This document shows, piece by piece, positions 6,538 through 10,196 of a stretch of DNA of 10,196 nucleotides (position 1 is the first letter of the stretch; each line of letters opens with the position of its first letter). This stretch comes from Legionella sp. (lineage in GTDB: Bacteria; Pseudomonadota; Gammaproteobacteria; Legionellales; Legionellaceae): the NCBI GenBank assembly GCA_004297865.1, contig SCSO01000194.1, forward strand, positions 1-10,196, given 5' to 3'. Under the pieces are notes generated by a model. That model searched no databases. It saw nothing but the letters and a program-made list of their open reading frames with translations, and was not told the DNA's origin. The translations under genes were made by a program, and so were the position numbers.

Positions 6538-6638
6538 TCCATCTTATGATGGCTAGTACCATTTTGCGTTTTAATTTATATTAGAAGGACTGACATTCCA
6601 CATGATGTCAAACCATAACCAAATGCTTGGAGCTACGG

Positions 6639-6899
6639 ATGAAAAAAATAACGATATGGGGATGCGGTCTAGTTGCTGCACTGACCTTGGGTTTATCTGG
6701 ATGTTTATGGGATGAAGGAAGTGAACCAGTTGATTATTCTTCCAAACCTACGTCGATGAATAGTGGCAGTGCAGATAATACCTCATCTGCTGAAGGTACA
6801 AAATCTACACAAAAAAGCTATTCCTCTAAAGATCCAGTACAAAAAACCACTCCTGGACCAAAACGTGCTGCAGCACCACAGATGCCGGTATTGCAATAG
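6639..6899 (+). CDS. Small secreted lipoprotein, function unknown
   Basis: An 86-residue protein with a lipoprotein signal peptide: MKK, a hydrophobic core, and the lipobox Leu19-Ser20-Gly21-Cys22. After lipidation at Cys22 the mature chain has about 65 residues, rich in Ser, Thr, Lys and Pro with no predicted fold. It looks like a disordered tether. The +2 residue is Leu, not Asp, which by the E. coli Lol rule favours the outer membrane. The ATG at 6639 is chosen because GGAG (6629-6632) lies six bases before it; an in-frame TTG at 6627 overlaps that site. Similar short lipoproteins of unknown role are common in gammaproteobacteria. It is transcribed divergently from the CBS-type gene and convergently with fumC. 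Confidence 0.72.
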   Translation: MKKITIWGCGLVAALTLGLSGCLWDEGSEPVDYSSKPTSMNSGSADNTSSAEGTKSTQKSYSSKDPVQKTTPGPKRAAAPQMPVLQ

Positions 6900-6911
6900 A
6901 AGTTTTCGTGA

Positions 6912-6933
6912 ACGTGCCCGCAAACGGGCACGT
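6912..6933. terminator. GC-rich hairpin between the lipoprotein gene and fumC
   Basis: ACGTGCCCG (6912-6920) and CGGGCACGT (6925-6933) form a perfect 9-bp stem with a CAAA loop, centred in the 45 bases between two convergent stops. There is no proper T tract on either strand, so it may act as a barrier or RNA 3' end and not a textbook intrinsic terminator. Confidence 0.55.
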
Positions 6934-6944
6934 AAACCTATATC

Positions 6945-8339
6945 CTATTGCGGTGCAATCATCTCTTCTGGCTTGACATACTTCGCAAATTCTTCAGCGG
7001 TTAAATAACCTAATTTAACAGCAGCCTCTTGCAAAGAACTATTATCCTGATGTGCCGTCTTGGCAATTTTTGCCGCCTTATCATAACCAATGTGTTGATT
7101 CAAAGCAGTGACTAACATCAGTGAATGATGTAAATAATAATCAATCACCGGATAATTAGGTTCAATTCCTTCAACACAAAACTCTTGGAAAGAACGACAG
7201 CTGTCAGTAAGTAAATTTAAAGAATGTAAAACATTAAAAATAATAACGGGTTTAAACACATTTAATTCAAAGTTACCCTGGCTATCCGCTATGCCCACAG
7301 TGGCATCATTACCTAATACTTGCGTGCACACCATGGTTATGGCTTCACATTGAGTTGGATTGACTTTCCCCGGCATAATGGAAGAACCGGGCTCATTTTC
7401 AGGAATGATGAGTTCGCCAATTCCACAACGTGGGCCAGAAGCAAGCCAACGAATATCATTAGCGATTTTCATTAAGGCACAAGCTAAAGTTTTCATGGCG
7501 CCGTGTGCAAAAACTAACGCTTCGTGAGAAGCGAGAGCGGCAAATTTATTCGGTGCGCTCACAAAAGGTAAATGAGTTATTTTAGCGATGTGTTCAGCAA
7601 CCTTGGTCGCAAATTGAGGATGAGTATTTAACCCGGTTCCTACCGCAGTACCTCCGGCAGCTAATTCATACAGTTCGGGGAGCACTTCTTCAAAACGATG
7701 TAAACAAGCATCCAATTGAGCAACGTAACCGGAAAATTCTTGACCTAAAGTGATAGGCACTGCATCTTGCAAATGCGTACGGCCTATTTTGACAACATCT
7801 TTAAAAGCGATACTTTTGGCATTCAAAGCATTACGTAAATTACTGACCGTAGGAATCAATTTTTGTTTAAACGCTAACGCTGCAGCAATATGCATGGCAG
7901 TTGGGAAAGTATCATTTGAAGATTGTGACATGTTGACATGATCATTAGGATGAATTGGTGCTTTGCTACCCATGACACCACCACTTAATTCAATGGCACG
8001 ATTGGAAATGACTTCATTGGCATTCATGTTGGATTGTGTACCGCTGCCAGTTTGCCACACGCTCAGAGGGAAATGATCATCCAATGCTCCTTCACTGACT
8101 TCTTCTGCGGCTTTTACAATGAGGTCGGCTTTCTCTTTAGGTAGTTTTCCTAAATCTAGATTGGTTAAAGCAGCCGCTTTTTTTAGAATACCGAAGGCAT
8201 GGGTCATTTCACGTGGCATCAGATCTTCAGCGATGTCAAAATGGTGTAATGAGCGTTCGGTTTGTGCGCCCCAATATTTATCAGCAGCGACTGCAATTTC
8301 CCCCATACTGTCAGATTCAACACGTGTCTTGCTCGTCAT
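6945..8339 (-). CDS. fumC: Class II fumarate hydratase (fumarase C)
   Basis: A 464-residue, full-length, iron-independent fumarase that interconverts fumarate and L-malate in the TCA cycle as a cytosolic homotetramer. The superfamily signature GSSIMPGKVNP lies at 318-328 with the catalytic loop Ser319. The other active-site segments are SGTQSNMN (99-106), HPNDHVNMSQSSND (130-143) and GRTHLQDA (186-193) with His189. KVNPTQCE and the FELNVFKP segment agree with FumC and not with aspartase or argininosuccinate lyase; the N-terminal TRVESDSMGE is also typical of FumC. Start ATG with GAGGA seven bases upstream. Possible extended -10 upstream. Nothing odd in the sequence. Confidence 0.97.
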   Translation of the reverse strand: MTSKTRVESDSMGEIAVAADKYWGAQTERSLHHFDIAEDLMPREMTHAFGILKKAAALTNLDLGKLPKEKADLIVKAAEEVSEGALDDHFPLSVWQTGSGTQSNMNANEVISNRAIELSGGVMGSKAPIHPNDHVNMSQSSNDTFPTAMHIAAALAFKQKLIPTVSNLRNALNAKSIAFKDVVKIGRTHLQDAVPITLGQEFSGYVAQLDACLHRFEEVLPELYELAAGGTAVGTGLNTHPQFATKVAEHIAKITHLPFVSAPNKFAALASHEALVFAHGAMKTLACALMKIANDIRWLASGPRCGIGELIIPENEPGSSIMPGKVNPTQCEAITMVCTQVLGNDATVGIADSQGNFELNVFKPVIIFNVLHSLNLLTDSCRSFQEFCVEGIEPNYPVIDYYLHHSLMLVTALNQHIGYDKAAKIAKTAHQDNSSLQEAAVKLGYLTAEEFAKYVKPEEMIAPQ

Positions 8340-8365
8340 GTATTATTCCTCGAATAAAAGGGATG

Positions 8366-8374
8366 ATTTTAACA
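8366..8374 (-). promoter_or_regulatory. Possible extended -10 of fumC
   Basis: TGTTAAAAT on the minus strand (TAAAAT 8366-8371 with TG two bases before it) lies about 27 bases upstream of the fumC ATG. No good -35 is present at the usual distance, which is tolerated in extended -10 promoters. Weak call. Confidence 0.3.
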
Positions 8375-8431
8375 GGTTTGTAATTGAAATGCTCCCTTCT
8401 GACGTTACCGGAAAAGGGCTGACAGGCAAAT

Positions 8432-8465
8432 TCTCACTTCTCCGTTTTAGGGAGAAAGTTTGAGA
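8432..8465. other. Imperfect hairpin in the fumC-rsmE divergent gap
   Basis: TCTCACTTCTCC (8432-8443) pairs with GGAGAAAGTTTGAGA (8451-8465) through two stem blocks, with small bulges, around a GTTTTAG loop. It lies in the 299-base gap between divergent fumC and rsmE, next to the REP cluster. It may be a structured leader of fumC or a decayed repeat arm. Confidence 0.35.
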
Positions 8466-8486
8466 TGAGGGTATATTGGAAAATGG

Positions 8487-8516
8487 TTGTTGGGTCTCGA
8501 CCCAACCTACTATAAT
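8487..8516 (+). promoter_or_regulatory. Candidate rsmE promoter containing a REP hairpin
   Basis: TTGTTG (8487-8492) and a perfect TATAAT (8511-8516) are 18 bases apart. The spacer is almost entirely the palindrome of the REP at 8489-8510. If used, transcription would start near 8523 and the leader would contain the two REP hairpins at 8533-8608. The -35 is poor. Confidence 0.3.
8489..8510 (-). repeat. Single REP, GTTGGGTC family, minus orientation
   Basis: GTTGGGTC-TC-GACCCAAC (8489-8506) is followed by CTAC (8507-8510), which is the GTAG head on the minus strand. The bases to its left (aaatggtt) match the end of the doublet spacer at 8577-8584. It therefore looks like the right half of a doublet whose left half is gone. 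Confidence 0.7.
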
Positions 8517-8532
8517 GGGTTCAAAAATAGCA

Positions 8533-8608
8533 GTAGGTTGGGTCATGACCCAACATAAGGATCTTAAGCGAAGGTGAAATGGTTATGTTGGGTTTCGACC
8601 CAACCTAC
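8533..8608. repeat. REP doublet (REPIN-like), GTTGGGTC family, copy 2
   Basis: GTAG (8533-8536) plus the perfect palindrome GTTGGGTCATGACCCAAC (8537-8554) is followed by a 32-base spacer. The reversed hairpin GTTGGGTTTCGACCCAAC (8587-8604) with CTAC (8605-8608) completes the unit, heads pointing outward. The spacer matches that of the copy at 2187-2256 in most positions (…tcttaagcgaaggtgaaatgg…). The right end is only 30 bases before the rsmE start codon. Confidence 0.78.
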
Positions 8609-8638
8609 TAATGGGTTCAATAATAGTGAGCATATCAA

Positions 8639-9367
8639 TTGAGAGAAATACGAATATATCAACCTGGAGAATATGAATCTGGGCAAATTGTAGACTTGTC
8701 TCCAGAAGCCAGTCAGCACGTGGGCGTGGTTTTGCGCATGCAACCAGGCGAAGAACTTTGCCTGTTTTGTGGGGATAATCGAGAATTTGCGGCACGTATT
8801 ACGCAGGTTAAAAAAAAGTCGGTGACGGTGGAAATTCTCCAAGTCAAAGAGCAAAATCGCGAATCGCCGCTTGCCATTCATTTAGCACAGGCCATTTCTA
8901 AAGGTGATCGCATGGAATGGGTCATGCAAAAGGCCGTTGAGTTGGGGGTAAGTAGTATTACTCCAGTTATTAGCGCTCGTTGTGTGGTAAAACTCGATCA
9001 AGAACGTATGGCTAAAAAATTACAACAATGGCAAGCCATTGCCATTGCCGCTTGTGAGCAATCCGGGAGAAATGTCGTCCCAAAGGTCCATTCAGCTCTG
9101 GCTTTTGCTGAATATATTGGCTCTACGACGACCCCCTTCAAGTTCATTTTACACCCAGAAAATTCACAGAATTGGCGAAGCATAGAACTTAAACAAGAAC
9201 CTGTGAGTTTGCTCATTGGTCCAGAAGGTGGGTTTAACGAGGAAGAAGTAGCTCTTGCTAAGGCGTCTGGATTTCAAGCTTTATCCTTAGGTCCGAGGAT
9301 TTTACGTACGGAAACTGCAGCAATTTCTGCTTTAAGCCTGTTGCAAGCCCTCATGGGTGATCTATAA
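8639..9367 (+). CDS. rsmE: 16S rRNA m3U1498 methyltransferase
   Basis: A 242-residue SPOUT-class methyltransferase that N3-methylates U1498 of 16S rRNA in the assembled 30S subunit, with SAM as donor. The N-terminal PUA-like RNA-binding part (1-70) includes LRMQPGEEL; the SPOUT knot domain follows. RsmE hallmarks are RESPLAIHLAQAISKGDRMEW (74-94), KLQQWQAIAIAACEQSGR (127-144), LLIGPEGGF (191-199) and LGPRILRTETA (217-227). The start is TTG. It is preferred because translation from it gives MREIRIYQP, equivalent to the E. coli MRIPRIYHP, and no ATG gives that. A weak GTGAG site lies eight bases upstream, so translation may be modest. REP hairpins stand just upstream. The trxA promoter overlaps its 3' end. 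Confidence 0.95.
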   Translation: MREIRIYQPGEYESGQIVDLSPEASQHVGVVLRMQPGEELCLFCGDNREFAARITQVKKKSVTVEILQVKEQNRESPLAIHLAQAISKGDRMEWVMQKAVELGVSSITPVISARCVVKLDQERMAKKLQQWQAIAIAACEQSGRNVVPKVHSALAFAEYIGSTTTPFKFILHPENSQNWRSIELKQEPVSLLIGPEGGFNEEEVALAKASGFQALSLGPRILRTETAAISALSLLQALMGDL

Positions 9368-9368
9368 T
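9341..9368 (+). promoter_or_regulatory. Candidate trxA promoter inside the end of rsmE
   Basis: TTGCAA (9341-9346) and a perfect TATAAT (9363-9368) are separated by 16 bases. The -10 overlaps the rsmE stop codon. A start near 9375 would give a leader of about 28 bases containing GAGG (9391-9394). This allows trxA to be expressed independently of rsmE. Confidence 0.55.
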
Positions 9369-9402
9369 AGATCTTTAAACAATAATCACTGAGGTTTTAC
9401 CC

Positions 9403-9729
9403 ATGAGCGACCACATTAAGACAGTAACAGACTCTAGTTTTGAGCAAGATATTACTAATTCAAGCAAGCCCGTGTTGGTTGATTTTTGGGCGGAATGGTG
9501 TGGTCCTTGTCGAGCTTTAACTCCTATTTTAGAAGAAGTTGCTGCCGTACATGGTAAAGACATGACCTTTGCAAAAATCAATATTGACGAAAACCCCCAA
9601 GCTCCAGCCAAGTTTGGCGTGATGAGCATTCCTACTTTGATCATTTTTAAAAATGGCGAAGTAGTAGCTGTTAAAATGGGCTTATTGACTAAATCGCAAT
9701 TAAGCGCTTTTGTAGAAAGTAATCTTTAG
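9403..9729 (+). CDS. trxA: Thioredoxin 1
   Basis: A 108-residue thioredoxin, the standard length. It is a cytosolic dithiol-disulfide oxidoreductase, reduced by thioredoxin reductase with NADPH, that supplies electrons to ribonucleotide reductase, PAPS reductase and methionine sulfoxide reductases. The active site is WCGPC (residues 32-36) in VDFWAEWCGPC. The conserved cis-proline is Pro77 in SIPT, and the buried Asp is Asp27. The ending FVESNL is usual for TrxA. Start ATG with GAGG eight bases upstream. The order trxA then rho is conserved in many gammaproteobacteria. Confidence 0.97.
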   Translation: MSDHIKTVTDSSFEQDITNSSKPVLVDFWAEWCGPCRALTPILEEVAAVHGKDMTFAKINIDENPQAPAKFGVMSIPTLIIFKNGEVVAVKMGLLTKSQLSAFVESNL

Positions 9730-9757
9730 TAAGTTGATCTTATTTAAAAGCTGTGTT

Positions 9758-9783
9758 AGCCTGTTATCTATATGTGACAGGCT
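9758..9783 (+). terminator. First hairpin after trxA
   Basis: AGCCTGT (9758-9764) and ACAGGCT (9777-9783) form a 7-bp stem with a 12-base loop, followed by TTAAT. Its T tract is short, so it may stop only part of the trxA transcripts. It forms a pair with the stronger hairpin 20 bases downstream. Confidence 0.45.
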
Positions 9784-9803
9784 TTAATGCAAAACTGTTA
9801 CAT

Positions 9804-9828
9804 AAGCAGCACAATTCTTGCTGCTTTT
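9804..9828 (+). terminator. Second hairpin in the trxA-rho gap, intrinsic terminator or attenuator
   Basis: AAGCAGCA (9804-9811) and TGCTGCTT (9819-9826) form an 8-bp stem with a 7-base loop. The T run at 9825-9828 includes two stem bases and is followed by CCC. It lies 57 bases before the rho start. E. coli rho has an autoregulated leader; a leader hairpin here could contribute to similar attenuation, but no clear rho promoter is seen on either side. Confidence 0.55.
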
Positions 9829-9885
9829 CCCTTAAAAATATTCTCGGAAATTCAATTCATTTAAACAATAAATCAAGTGAGAAAT

Positions 9886-10196
9886 ATGTATCTTAGTGAA
9901 CTCAAGCAATTACCTATTGCCGAACTCTTAAATATTGCACAAGAGGTTGGTGTCGAAAATCCCTCCAATAAACGCAAACAAGAATTGATCTTTGCAATAC
10001 TTAAAAAATTAGCCGATCAAGGTGCTGATATCCATGGCGATGGCGTTTTGGAAGTATTACCTGATGGGTTTGGTTTTTTGAGATCTGCAGACGAATCTTA
10101 TTTGGCAGGTCCGGACGACATTTATGTTTCACCTAGTCAAATCAGACGATTTGGTTTACGTTCTGGTGATACCATTTCCGGTAAAATTCGCCCGCC
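9886..10196 (+). CDS. rho: Transcription termination factor Rho, N-terminal part (cut by window end)
   Basis: The first 103 codons of Rho, the hexameric RNA-dependent ATPase helicase that ends transcription. Visible are the N-terminal helical domain (MYLSELKQLPIAELL) and the start of the RNA-binding cold-shock-like fold. That fold contains GDGVLEVLPDGFGFLRS (about 51-67), GPDDIYVSPSQIRRFGLR (about 75-92) and GDTISGKIRPP, all nearly identical to E. coli Rho. The ATPase domain is beyond the window. The ATG is chosen by match to the E. coli N-terminus; only a weak GTGAG precedes it. The reading frame is open to the last base. Confidence 0.96.
   Translation, partial: MYLSELKQLPIAELLNIAQEVGVENPSNKRKQELIFAILKKLADQGADIHGDGVLEVLPDGFGFLRSADESYLAGPDDIYVSPSQIRRFGLRSGDTISGKIRP

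Noticed and set aside
6627..6638. TTG start giving the lipoprotein four extra residues
   Set aside because: The GGAG that would serve the ATG at 6639 overlaps this TTG, and MKK-hydrophobic-lipobox is the normal lipoprotein N-terminus.
6602..6712. 36-codon frame starting at an ATG before the lipoprotein gene
   Set aside because: The nearest ribosome site (AAGGA ending at 6589) is too far upstream, the frame overlaps the signal peptide in another register, and the composition is not protein-like.
8489..8608. Three closely spaced palindromes as a short CRISPR array
   Set aside because: The repeats alternate in orientation, the spacers are homologous to those at 2209-2238, and no cas genes are near; they are REP elements.
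8343..8881. Minus-strand frames of 67, 105 and 70 codons across the fumC-rsmE gap
   Set aside because: They read through REP sequence and antisense to rsmE and have no coding features.

Overview
The window (about 40% G+C by eye) reads as chromosomal DNA of a gammaproteobacterium, most likely of the order Legionellales (Legionella/Coxiella relatives). The trxA-rho order at the right end, the E. coli-like RsmE, IHF-beta, FumC and Rho sequences, and a promoter carrying a tandem TTAAT motif like the PmrA box of Legionella and Coxiella all point there. The taxon is an inference, because no rRNA gene or species marker is present.

Left part (1-3254): a two-gene operon for a membrane ClpP-class NfeD protease and its slipin (SPFH) partner, then an intergenic region holding nested palindromic repeats. 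Next is dcd (dCTP deaminase), whose stop codon abuts the stop codon of the convergent ihfB (IHF beta) with no base between them.

Middle (3255-5530): a minus-strand methyltransferase with the motif set of the DOT1 lysine-methyltransferase fold. A 376-base gap follows, with a 168-bp inverted pair of GTAG-headed REP hairpins and a PmrA-box-like promoter. That promoter faces a 347-residue protein of unrecognised family, whose C-terminus resembles a Dot/Icm type IV secretion signal (acidic block, Leu at -3) and whose first half has degenerate OTU-like segments. This promoter-plus-protein unit is the best candidate for something undescribed: a putative secreted effector. A perfect 12-bp hairpin separates it from the next gene.

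Right part (5531-10196): a CBS-type PLP enzyme (cystathionine beta-synthase catalytic core) on the minus strand, a divergent small lipoprotein, and fumC on the minus strand. A REP cluster lies in the fumC-rsmE divergent gap, followed by rsmE (TTG start), trxA with its own promoter inside the end of rsmE, and the 5' part of rho behind a leader with two hairpins.

Most genes are housekeeping and share no single pathway. The unusual content is the effector-like gene, the DOT1-like enzyme, and two families of REP elements with the same GTAG head, which suggests a RAYT-type transposase elsewhere in the genome.
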